From assembly GCA_033977485.1 (NCBI GenBank), contig CM066994.1:13270001-13334000 (forward strand): DNA of 64,000 bases, read 5' to 3'. Position 1 is the stretch's first letter, and each line of letters starts with the position of its first letter. This DNA is from Hydrangea macrophylla. Its lineage: Eukaryota; Streptophyta; Magnoliopsida; Cornales; Hydrangeaceae. This document shows positions 23,695 through 32,650 of this stretch, in pieces. A model generated the notes under the pieces. It ran no database searches. It had not been told where the DNA came from and worked only from the letters and a program-made list of their open reading frames with translations. Made by a program: the position numbers and the translations under genes.

Positions 23695-25643
23695 ACAGTT
23701 GTTTGGTCGTACAAGGATTTGAGAGAATAGCTCGGTGGTCTGTAGAGTTCTCAAGACAAAATCACTATGTCCCCAAGTGAAGGGGGTTACCCCTACTTAC
23801 GGGTATAGGTTGGTTGCACTGTTGCCCAACCAGTTGCTATAAAGTAAGGGACTAACGTGTGTCACAAATGTAGGCAAACCACATGGCATGGTAGGCTACA
23901 AAGCAATGGCATAGAGTTGACTTGGGGATAAGGGGGTCATATGGTGAACAGTGAACACGCACCCAATGGCACGTGGTTCTACTCTGTTTTAGGACTGGTC
24001 TAGGCATAGGTCTCAAGTATCCCCGGACGTGTCGTTGAGCTTGGGAAACTCCCCAAGCCTGCTTGAGAGTCGGGTATTAAGTGCCTCAAGGTGCAGTTAC
24101 GTGGAAAGAGCCCATCTAGCATGGAATAGAATAAAGACATGTGATCCTGCAGTGGAGGTAGACAGGCACCTCAGTGGGTGTTGAAATAATGACCACGATG
24201 ATCAACCATGGAGATAAGAAGCGCAATGCTCAACCATGAGGTATGACCTGGTACCCACATGTATGAATCCTAGGGCCAAGGCGTGACGTGCATTAACCCG
24301 CTCATGCACCTACATGGCCCACGTGAAGGGATGTGCAAGCATGGATATCAAGAACTTTGAGCTTGTGAGCTCAATGCTCAAATTGATGGAGATTGTGGGC
24401 GGGGAAGCCTAGCTCATAACTAGAGATAGTCTTCCGTTCTAGGTGGGGGGTTACGTGACGTCATGTAGAGATCACCCAGTGACTGGAAAAACTGGCATGC
24501 ACAAGTGGAACAGGTGCCACCAGATGGGCTTATGTGGTATGAACCAGCCACGAGTGGGCGTAGGTCCCAACACCATCACCCATCATGCATTCAATTATCG
24601 ATTTACGCAATGACATTACGAAGAGTTTCCCTCTATCCAAACTATCAAGGCCCTCCCCGATAAGAATATCATGAGTCACTGCTAAATTTATGACACAAAA
24701 CCCTTTGCAGTTGAATACTTAACTAATTTGGCCACCTTACAGCATCATAAATGCTTAGAATCTCAAAGGATTTAAATGCAAAGCTACATTTTTTTAATAC
24801 ATTTTTAACTATTTTTTTAATCATTGTTTTGTTATCTACGACCTTCTACATGCAAGCGCACAGTTCTTTCTGGTAACTAGCGCACAATTAAACATTGATC
24901 TATGATATTTTGCACGATGCACATATTCACACGTAGATAACTGCACAAGTCTAGTGTGGTACACATTATGAATGCATCTATATCATCTCACCTCTATCTA
25001 TCTATAACTGAAACGAAACACTGGGCCTTGCATTCCTCACCTCCTACTGATAATACACATATATTTATGTACGAAATAAATAATAAATTTTCTCCTGGAA
25101 CAATTAGCTGGGCAAAAAAGGTATAACTACATTGATAAAAGAATGTCCTCTACTAGGCACACCTGGCACCATTAACTAATTGTCATGAAAATTTGATCCC
25201 CAGACGCACAAACACTGCCAAAAAAAAAAGCAGTGTCTAACAGAGGCCGGGCAAAGAGTATATCGTAATAATAACAAGAGTTCAGCTGTGAACATGTCCA
25301 AAAAGAAGAAAAGAATAATGCAAAATCACTAAAAGATTACCAATTTATGAAATTTCTGTAAATTTGGATAACAAAGCAACAATCTCCATGACAAATACCC
25401 TAAGAACTCTTCTTTTCAAGGCCTCATTCTCCATGACAAACCAATCCAACCAATTAACAAAATCCCCAGATGGCGCCTCTTCAGTTCCATAGGAAAGAAA
25501 TACCACAAGATAGATAATTTGCAAGCATCCCATTAAAGGCCTGATCTCCTTAAATCAATTCCAAACAATGCTATAACATATTCATCATCAATGCGAGAAT
25601 GTATAAATTCCATTAAATAGTAACGAATTGGATGAAAACTAAA

Positions 25644-25677
<34 letters not shown>

Positions 25678-26018
25678 TTTTTGTTACAATTTATAGTACC
25701 ATCGCCGTATCAGCTCAGAGCCCCAACTATAGGATTTGAAGAAACTATTGTAAATCCCAACAAAACAACAGAGACCTCGGAAATCGGCAAAAAAATACCG
25801 ACTAAATTGAATCGAAAAATTATACAGAACAACAATTTCAAGGTATTGAAACAACCAATTAATCAATCAATCAATAGAGGATTTACGATCTAATCATACA
25901 AATCAAAATCATAGAAGATCGCACCAAATCAATATGTATCGAATGAAATTGATAAAAAAAATGAGACCTTTCTGTGCTTGGCATTAAGCTCTTTGGAGAC
26001 GTTGGCCTTCTCGTTCAT
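16002..26018 (-). CDS. AGD5: ADP-ribosylation factor GTPase-activating protein, AGD5/NEVERSHED type, 11 exons
   Basis: Exons: 26018-25968, 21315-21257, 21033-20943, 20244-20190, 20088-19998, 19883-19691, 18556-18361, 17845-17670, 17123-16875, 16779-16721, 16161-16002. All introns are GT-AG, and the joined CDS of 1380 nt encodes 459 aa (Arabidopsis AGD5 is about 480). The N-terminal ArfGAP domain has the zinc finger C31-x2-C34-x16-C51-x2-C54, and CSGIHR supplies the catalytic arginine at about residue 59. [10 protein letters not shown] and [14 protein letters not shown] follow. The C-terminal half has the family's linear motifs [36 protein letters not shown] and a terminal [14 protein letters not shown]. 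Known AGD5/NEV stimulates GTP hydrolysis by ARF GTPases at the trans-Golgi network and endosomes and is needed for organ abscission. That function is transferred from the family. Intron 1 is about 4.65 kb and laden with repeats. The exon model is read by eye and by family similarity. Confidence 0.95.
18004..18322. mobile_element. MITE in AGD5 intron 7
   Basis: The ends CTTAGGGCTCAGTTTGGTTC and, inverted, CTTAGGCTCTGTTTGGTTCG pair over about 20 bp. The AGGG-N-TGTTTGGTTC terminus resembles Tourist/hAT-type MITEs. No clean target duplication was found. The element fills most of the intron between 17846 and 18360. Confidence 0.65.
22057..23336 (+). mobile_element. Candidate solo LTR in AGD5 intron 1
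   Basis: The stretch starts TGAGGATATCGG and ends TTACTTGCA. TCAGA flanks it at 22052-22056 and 23337-23341, a possible 5-bp target duplication. It contains a TATA box (CTATAAATAGGGC near 22771) and repeated CGGTAT/GGCCGAT words. Similar words also occur just upstream of 22052, so the left boundary may be wrong. A Tourist element is nested within it. Confidence 0.45.
22848..23129. mobile_element. Tourist-like (PIF/Harbinger) MITE, 282 bp
   Basis: The ends are GGGTGCGTTTGATAA and, inverted, GGGTGTGTTTGATAA. TTA flanks both sides (22845-22847 and 23130-23132), the usual PIF/Harbinger target duplication. The interior repeats aattaagtgctgaa. It is nested in the candidate solo LTR in AGD5 intron 1. 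Confidence 0.85.
23553..23694. repeat. Compound (TG)n/(GA)n microsatellite, duplicated block
   Basis: Alternating TG and GA runs occur with a repeated motif tgtgtgtgcgtgtgagagag. They lie in AGD5 intron 1. They create serine/leucine and histidine/threonine pseudo-ORFs on the minus strand that are not genes. Confidence 0.95.
23760..24600. other. Unidentified GC-richer block in AGD5 intron 1
   Basis: This stretch is clearly less AT-rich than the surrounding intron and contains short repeated words such as aaccatg(g/a)ag. It has no long ORF and no recognisable termini. It is probably a decayed transposon, but I cannot assign a class. Between 24600 and 25967 I see only intronic sequence ending in an A run at about 25650-25677. 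Confidence 0.4.
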
Positions 26019-26550
26019 GGTGACCGATTGCGCCGGAGATGATGATATACAAATGAATCGATTTTCGACAGCGAGAGAGAGGCGGAGGCGAAGGCGAAGA
26101 AAGGGACGGTGGTCTCTCTCTCTCTAAACCGTCAGACCACCGTGTTAAGGAGGGGAAGAGAAATTCCAATAGCCTCTTGACTTCTATCGCTTCTCAAGAC
26201 TCGCACGTGTGGCAAGTTGGAGGTGGAGTTTTATTTGTAACTCTGGCACGTGTGAAAGAAATTATTTAGGACATTCCCAAACATATATAACATTGAGACT
26301 ACTTTCAATAATTGTGGAACCGCCTCAACCTTGAGTCCACTGCCAACATGCCAAATTTTAAAATAATAGTACTCCAATAGTATCTATTCGATTTCATTCT
26401 CATATTCTATATGATTTTTATGAAAATGAACCTTCGTTTATAAAGAAATTGCCTTAGTCACTAACAAACTTGAAACACTAGAATAAGTCAAAATCACTTA
26501 TGAGACTTCCCAAACAACACCTTACAAAATTACGAGGAGATCTACATTTC

Positions 26551-26651
26551 CTTTTTTTTTTGATACGTACCTCGATGGCTAGACACATACACACCACACA
26601 CCCCCCCTTAACCCGACCAAACCCAACCCAACCCCACCCAACCCTAGAGAA
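26551..26651 (-). mobile_element. 5'-truncated SINE relative with 9-bp TSD
   Basis: On the minus strand it reads as a GGGTTGGGTTTGG-rich body, then GTGTGTGGTGTGTATGTGTC, then a poly(A) tail. This resembles the 3' part of the SINE at 15023. CTACATTTC occurs at 26542-26550 and 26652-26660. No A or B box is present. Confidence 0.6.
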
Positions 26652-26720
26652 CTACATTTCTAAAGGCATAGTTTTGTAGTAGTTATAATTGGATCCACTC
26701 CTAGTTTGAAAGGTGACAAG

Positions 26721-26941
26721 TAGGGGTAAAATGGTTCTATTCGATTCGATTTGTTTTTTTTTTATTTTTTGACACTATAAAAATCGACCGAATATGCATG
26801 GTAATGTCAGTTTTTTGTCGATTTTTTGCGGTTCTATTAGGTTTTTGGCTTAAAGTAGTTTTTGACAAATCGACCGAATAAGCTCGAATTTCTCGGTTCG
26901 TTTCTCAATTTTGATTTTTTTCGATTTTGCTTTCACCCCTA
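26721..26941. mobile_element. hAT-type MITE, 221 bp, with perfect TSD
   Basis: The ends are TAGGGGTAAAATGG and TTGCTTTCACCCCTA. GTGACAAG at 26713-26720 and 26942-26949 is a perfect 8-bp duplication. Subterminal words ATTCGATTCGATTTG and TCGATTTTTTGCGGTT recur in both orientations. Confidence 0.85.
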
Positions 26942-27239
26942 GTGACAAGTACGAAGTACTAATTTTTCAACTTTCATTTTGGAATGGTCCTGAATTTTTT
27001 TTTCCCTATTTCTCTTTTTAATACCCATTCCTTTTTCCACCTCTTTACTTTTATTAAATAAAAAATGTCTATAATAAATAGTATGTTAGATTCTTAAAAA
27101 AAAAAAAAAAAAAACTAGTATTTAGTTAGCATAATAAACAGAAAATAAAATAGGGAATGGAACTTTAGTTTCGTAAATTATTAAAGAGAGAAAAAATTCG
27201 TTGGGAGCTTCTCTCTCTAAAGTTAGAGACAGAGAGAAG

Positions 27240-27890
27240 CGATGGTCCCCAAGTTCACAACCCTAGCCGCCGCCCACATCAGTCAGCTCTTCTACTCTTC
27301 TCCTCCATTTTCTCTCAACCCCTCTTCCATTGTGAACATTTTCACTTCTTAGGTGAAGGTTTTTCCTTCCCCTTATGAAGTTTTCTTTTGGGATTTTTTT
27401 CCCCCTTTTTTTTGGTTTTTTTGTTGCGCCCTTCTCGTTTTCTTTGGATTTTGGTTGCTTGCCTTTGGCCTCTCGTTTACCGCAGTGTTGCCATTTATGG
27501 TGTAGCTTTTGCTACCATGAAGACTTTTAAAGCAATTTGGGTTGCTCCCCTGAGTGAAGTTTCTTCACTGTTTTGAGCTCGACTTTGTGTCACCATCATC
27601 TTTGGGTGGGTCTACCCCATTCTCAAAGTTGAAATTGCCCTAGTTACTTATTCTCTGGTTTCTTGATCTCTCCACGCGGTGGTTTCTGTGACGCGATGGT
27701 TGGCTTCTAGTGCAGCTTGTAGAGGGGTTCATCTGACTAATTTGTCTGAATCTCCATTTTTGTACCTTTTGTCTTTATGCTTGTGCTTTGTTGTTTTTGT
27801 TTTCTGTATTGTGTTGTTCCTTCTTGTTGATGTTGGTTTTTTTCTTTGTAATGGTTTCTTTTAGTTAATGATATTTGCCTTTTAGCCAAA
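27240..27890 (+). mobile_element. Poly(A)-tailed retroposon-like segment (possible LINE fragment)
   Basis: A CT-rich leader (from about 27240) is followed by a T-rich, noncoding stretch and ends tttagttaatgatatttgcc before an A run near 27887. That resembles the 3' end of plant L1 elements. No reverse transcriptase is present and no target duplication was found. It could instead be an untranslated exon of an unrecognised gene. Confidence 0.3.
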
Positions 27891-28888
27891 AAAAAACAAA
27901 GAAGAAAGAGGAGGAACAAACTTGTGTGTTGCATCATTCAATTTAGTACAATTTGGGTCAAGTAAAAGAGAGAATGAGAGAAATGGAGGAACAAGGTAGC
28001 AGTGTTTATAGGATGTTTGGCAATGGCTTTTAAAGTTTATCACTGATTATGGAACTCCAAAAGTTGAAATGAAACTGTTTGGCAAACCAAATTCAATTGC
28101 AGAAATTTGTGATTGGCCAAAAGCTACCTTGGACAACTTTGAGGTTGAATTTTTGCTATTGAACCGCATAAGCAAAAATTGTGTCAAACGGGCCCTTAGT
28201 GACAGAGTAGATTTTTAACAGGCACCCAGATAACTTGTTTTCATCCTGCAAAGCATATCTGCAACTATATACGAGCAAAGCAAGAAGGGTAGCCCAATGG
28301 CACATTTCCATTTGATGATTAGCCTTTTCACAACCTTTTAAAAAATTTGATTCATTTTTAAAGATGAAAAACAGCTTTTTAAAAATACTCCAATTTGAAG
28401 CTTATTAAAAAAATCTTAAAGTAAAAAATTTGATTATTTTAAAGCTAACCCAAACGAATTCTTAATCCACAAACAAAGAGAAATCTCATATGCAGAAGAA
28501 TCAGCCAAACAGATGCTAATATTAGCCTTAAAACTAGCGAAATGTCACATGCTAAGAATTCTTAAGCAAGATAGATCATAAGTTCCACCTTAAATTTCTC
28601 TGAATGAAAAATTACAATGCAATTTTGCAAGGACAAAGAAATCTCAAATCTGGTAATTCTGTGAGATATAAATAAGGGTAGTTAAAAACCCAATAATAGT
28701 TCAAATTGAAATAACAAGAACAACCTTGTGGTAGTTTGCACACAACATTTGATGGATTTATTAGCATCAACCCATCAACTAATATACATATAAATCATAC
28801 TATCACATAAAATAATATAATTGTGGCAAAAAAAAAAAAGGACAATCTTCAAAGTCCCAAAGAAGCAATAATTTTTTTTTAACTCTTC
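27891..28888. other. Intergenic / THE1 3' flank
   Basis: No gene was recognised. The last 100-200 bp before 28889 probably form the 3' UTR of the THE1-like gene. Positions 28010-28200 have a TTTGGCAA...TTGTGTCAAACGGGCCC pattern that may be an unresolved MITE. Confidence 0.4.
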
Positions 28889-31408
28889 TCATCGTCCCCG
28901 AGGATTCACCAGCTGAGAAAAAACAGCACTTGTGGCAGCATCTTCAGCATCATCGTCTGTGCCAGAGTTCACACCATCAATCATGCTCATACTGTTATCG
29001 AACGGCTCAAGTGGGGTCAACGGAATACCGGGGATATGATTTGTACTGTTATCTTCGGGTTCCGTGAGAGCCAACGAGGTTTCCTCAAGCTGAAGAGCAT
29101 ATTCTAAGTTCCACAAAACATCCCCCATTGAAGGCCTATCAACTCCATACTCGGCCAAACACTTCTCTGCTGTCTCTCCAAACTTCTTCAGAGAAGCTGA
29201 ATTTACATTTCCAACCAGATTTTTGTCCATTATTTGATCCAACATGCCCTTCTTTTGCCAAGTCATCGCCCATTCCGCGATATTAACTTGTTCTCTAGGA
29301 AGAACGGGATTCAAAGCCGGTCTCGTGCATAGAACTTCCATTAGAACAACCCCAAATGAGTACACATCCGATTTTTCCGTGAGCTGTTGTCTTCTGAAGT
29401 ATTCGGGATCAAGGTACCCAAAACTACCCTTCACGGCAGTACTAACATGGGTCTGATCCAAAGCTGGACCGGTTTTGGAAAGGCCAAAATCGGCAACTTT
29501 GGCGACAAAGTTTTCATCCAATAGTATGTTCGTTGTCTTCACATCGCGGTGAATAATACTCTGAGCAGCACCTGTGTGGAGATAATGGAGCCCCCTAGCA
29601 GCCCCGATGCAAATCTCAAGCCGTTGCTTCCAAGAGAGAGGTGGAAGATCAGTTCCGTAAAGATGGCTCCTGAGGGGCCCGTTTGCCATGAACTCGTAGA
29701 CAAGAATCATTTCAGACCGTTCATCACAATACCCAATGAGGGAGACAAGGTGGCGGTGACGGAGCTTCGACAACATTTCGATCTCGGTTCGGAACTCCGC
29801 AAGACCTTGTTCGGATCTCGGGTTTCCTCTTTTGACAGCCACTGTAGTACCATCTTCCACAGTTCCCTTGTAGACCCTACCAAAACCACCGACCCCGAGA
29901 AGCAAGGTCTCATCAAACTTCTTGGTTGCGTCCATGATCTCCTGGAAAGTGAATAACCGGCCGAGATTGGACGAAGCTAATGAGATACAGCTCGCGGTCC
30001 CACTCTTCTGAGAAATTGTGGACATCTTTGTCATGGTCTGAGAGTTTCCGTATAAGGGCAGAGGAAGCCACGAATGCCCCTCATGAGTAGTCTTTGACCT
30101 TCGGGCTACGAAGCAGCAATAACACAAACCAATAAACACCAATGCAGCTGCAGCTCCTACAACAGAGCCGATTATAATACCCATTTTGTTCTTTTTCGGT
30201 TGTGTCCCAAGGAGAGACTCAACAGACAAATGACCATTCAAGCTTTTAGCTTCATTGCTAATCCTCATGATCTCTAAGCCATTCATGATTGCATTTGCGT
30301 AGTCGGCACTTGTATCCGGACCAACACTAACGGTCAAAGTATCCGAATCGGATGAAGAGTTGGAAACAAAGTCTGTGTAGAATGGGGTAGCCAAATTACC
30401 CGTTTTGGTCGAAAGGTCTACACTCCCAAGGGCAATATTGGAATTTATGTATAGATTGAACACGAGACTGTTCAGGGCCTTGCTCACTATATCACAGAAA
30501 TGTACCCTTACAAAATAGGAGAAATTTGGATCAATTCGAAAAACCCAAGTCATATTGAAGTTCAAATTGGCCACATTCGGATTACCCATGGTTTCCGCGG
30601 TGGCGTAAACCCAATTCGGTGCTATTTCAGGCGAGATCGAAGGTGGATACCTTATAGTAGCAGGGTTAACCGAAACATTCACAGCCGAGCTATTCACATG
30701 GAGGTACTTCACATCATTCTCCCAAGTTCTTCCTAAGGTATCATTCTGAGAAGTCAACAATGGACCGCCCATATTTAACCGGTAAACAGTTTCAAATGCA
30801 AGTTCTGTAAAGCCACTAAAAGGGGAAGACGGGGATACAGCCAAATCCTGGTTAGGTATCAACTCATCTGGGATTGAGACAACTTCAATCGCGTTAACAA
30901 ACACAACCGAATTGTTCGAAGGAATGAAGGTAATGGTCAATGTATTCGAAGTCACATTGACCGCATACTCTTTAAACAAATAAGAACCATTGTAGTTCTC
31001 GAAAGTGAAGTTGTTCAAGAGTACAAAATCATCGGTTAATACAGTTATCGAAGAAGATGTTAAGTTATGGCCAGTGTTTGGAAGAGGGTAAAAATAGAGA
31101 CGAACCCAATGGCGACCTTCTTGTTCTATATTGAATTTGTAGGATGCCTTGTTTGGGAAAATTCGAGCTGATTGGTAGATTGGAAATGGAACACTAGAAT
31201 TGGATGTAGTAGAAATGGAATTTCCTTGAATTTTCAATGGAATTGTAGAATCAGGGACATAAGTCTGACCTAGGAAGGTGACATTTTGTGAAGATCCACA
31301 GCTAATTAGGTACTTATCAACAGGAGTGAATGAGGCAAATGATTCATGACCCATAAACCCTAGCAGAATCAGAACTTGAATTAGTGAAAGCCAATTCAAT
31401 ATCTTCAT
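28889..31408 (-). CDS. THE1: THESEUS1-type receptor-like kinase (CrRLK1L family)
   Basis: The CDS is uninterrupted and encodes 839 aa (Arabidopsis THE1 is 855). A signal peptide covers about residues 1-26. The malectin-like ectodomain (about 30-385) has many N-x-S/T sites. It carries ISCGSSQNVTF, RHWVRLYFYP, LAFETVYRLNMGGPL and YFVRVHFCDI. A membrane segment follows at about 409-435 with a CYCC stretch at its inner edge. The kinase domain (about 500-775) is intact: GVGGFGRVYKG (505-515), VAVK with K526, HRDVKTTN with D622, DFGLSK (640-645) and GYLDPEYF. The C-terminal tail keeps FDNSMSMIDG and ends SAVFSQLVNPRGR. Known CrRLK1L kinases sit in the plasma membrane. They monitor cell-wall integrity and respond to RALF peptides, THE1 in particular restraining growth when cellulose is deficient. 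That role is transferred from the family. HERK1-like paralogues are the alternative, but matches along the tail and ectodomain favour THE1. Confidence 0.96.
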   Translation of the reverse strand: MKILNWLSLIQVLILLGFMGHESFASFTPVDKYLISCGSSQNVTFLGQTYVPDSTIPLKIQGNSISTTSNSSVPFPIYQSARIFPNKASYKFNIEQEGRHWVRLYFYPLPNTGHNLTSSSITVLTDDFVLLNNFTFENYNGSYLFKEYAVNVTSNTLTITFIPSNNSVVFVNAIEVVSIPDELIPNQDLAVSPSSPFSGFTELAFETVYRLNMGGPLLTSQNDTLGRTWENDVKYLHVNSSAVNVSVNPATIRYPPSISPEIAPNWVYATAETMGNPNVANLNFNMTWVFRIDPNFSYFVRVHFCDIVSKALNSLVFNLYINSNIALGSVDLSTKTGNLATPFYTDFVSNSSSDSDTLTVSVGPDTSADYANAIMNGLEIMRISNEAKSLNGHLSVESLLGTQPKKNKMGIIIGSVVGAAAALVFIGLCYCCFVARRSKTTHEGHSWLPLPLYGNSQTMTKMSTISQKSGTASCISLASSNLGRLFTFQEIMDATKKFDETLLLGVGGFGRVYKGTVEDGTTVAVKRGNPRSEQGLAEFRTEIEMLSKLRHRHLVSLIGYCDERSEMILVYEFMANGPLRSHLYGTDLPPLSWKQRLEICIGAARGLHYLHTGAAQSIIHRDVKTTNILLDENFVAKVADFGLSKTGPALDQTHVSTAVKGSFGYLDPEYFRRQQLTEKSDVYSFGVVLMEVLCTRPALNPVLPREQVNIAEWAMTWQKKGMLDQIMDKNLVGNVNSASLKKFGETAEKCLAEYGVDRPSMGDVLWNLEYALQLEETSLALTEPEDNSTNHIPGIPLTPLEPFDNSMSMIDGVNSGTDDDAEDAATSAVFSQLVNPRGR

Positions 31409-31424
31409 CCCTATTGTTTGCTAC

Positions 31425-31811
31425 CTAGTGAAAACACTCAAATTCCCAGATATTAATAATTTAATATATAGCTCCCCCCGAACAAGGCACTAACTAGAAC
31501 TTCAGAGACAGACAATGAGACAACCATAAACTGCTCTTACCAAAACCTAGATGTTCAAACCCTAATTTCACAAAACCTCCAAAATTTAACAGTTAACATA
31601 AACAAGCCCACCAATCCCCAAATGTTTCAAATTCATGCCCCCAAACCCATTTACCGAGAGACCCAGATAGATCTAAACAAATTACCAGCTAAGAAAATAT
31701 CTATTACAATATGGAATACACTGAAATTTCAAACACAGAGAACAAGAAAATACAGTGTGAAGACTCAAATATTTAACACTACGAAATACAAAGATATTCG
31801 GGTGCCCTTAC
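31425..31811 (-). other. Probable 5'-UTR intron of the THE1-like gene
   Basis: On the minus strand GGTGGTGAG/GTAAGGGC gives a donor at 31812/31811, and TTTTCACTAG/GTAGC gives an acceptor at 31425/31424. The acceptor is 16 bp before the start codon. The upstream exon would contain the CT microsatellite at 31861-31906. This is inferred from splice-site quality only. Confidence 0.5.
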
Positions 31812-31859
31812 CTCACCACCCCAGCAAGCAAAAGAAGTCTATGAGCCACTGTGAAATGC

Positions 31860-31860
<1 letters not shown>

Positions 31861-31906
<46 letters not shown>
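31861..31906. repeat. (GA)n microsatellite in the THE1 leader or promoter
   Basis: An uninterrupted GA run reads as CT on the sense strand of the THE1-like gene. CT runs are common in plant 5' UTRs and core promoters. Confidence 0.9.
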
Positions 31907-31909
<3 letters not shown>

Positions 31910-32266
31910 AATGAAGAGAGAGAAAGTGGCACCCAGAAAGCCCATAAAACCAGAGCCTTTTAAGTGCAACCCCAAACAGCTCTTTCCAGGCTGTTGATTA
32001 GGCTGTCAAGGGTGGACCCACAAAAGAAAGACCCCATGAAACTACAAACCCAAATCAAAATTCTACAAATTAAAACAGCTATTATCTCTGTGAGCGTTTA
32101 ATGTTGATATATAGTTACATATAGATATAAAGACTGGATTATAATAACAGAAAACGCCATGAGAATTCTCTGCAATTGAGAGGTTTTATATTGTCTGCGA
32201 ACCTAGATACTTTACCCAAACACTTACAAACACACTTTATTTCACTCGGATGGTATTGTGGGATCC

Positions 32267-32650
32267 AATGGCGGATCTACATTGTAGCCACGGTGACACA
32301 TCCCCTGAACTTTTGAAAATTACGGAATCACATATAATATTTTACAGATTTTACAAATGAGCCTTTCTAAAATTCACACAGACTCTCCTGGACTCTTAAA
32401 AATTCTAGATTTACATAGAATAGATTTTAGACACAGATCCCCTGGACTTTTGAAAATTCTAGATTTATATGTAACATATTACACGTTTTAGAAATAGGAT
32501 CTCTAAAATTGCACGATTTTACCCCAAACTAGAGGTGTTAAACCAATTTTATAGTTTAATACATAATTGTGTATAAGTAGTCAGGGGCACTACCCCCGAA
32601 CTCTTGTATAGTTCCGACCCCTTGATCAAAAATTCTGAGTCCGCTCCTAA
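32267..32650. mobile_element. hAT-like MITE, 384 bp, diverged TSD
   Basis: The ends AATGGCGGATCTACATT and, in reverse complement, TTAGGAGCGGACTCAGAA pair imperfectly. The flanks TGGGATCC (32259-32266) and TGGGGTCG (32651-32658) match at six of eight positions. The words tcccctgaacttttgaaaat and cccctggacttttgaaaatt repeat inside. Confidence 0.5.

Noticed and set aside
23413..23754. Minus-strand ORFs rich in SLSL and HTHT
   Set aside because: They are translations of (GA)n and (TG)n microsatellites inside an AGD5 intron.
27388..27576. Small hydrophobic protein gene
   Set aside because: It is a T-rich stretch giving F/L codons, within a noncoding retroposon-like or leader segment.
29549..29956. 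Plus-strand 135-codon ORF
   Set aside because: It is a shadow of the THE1 kinase domain on the opposite strand, with no recognisable motif of its own.
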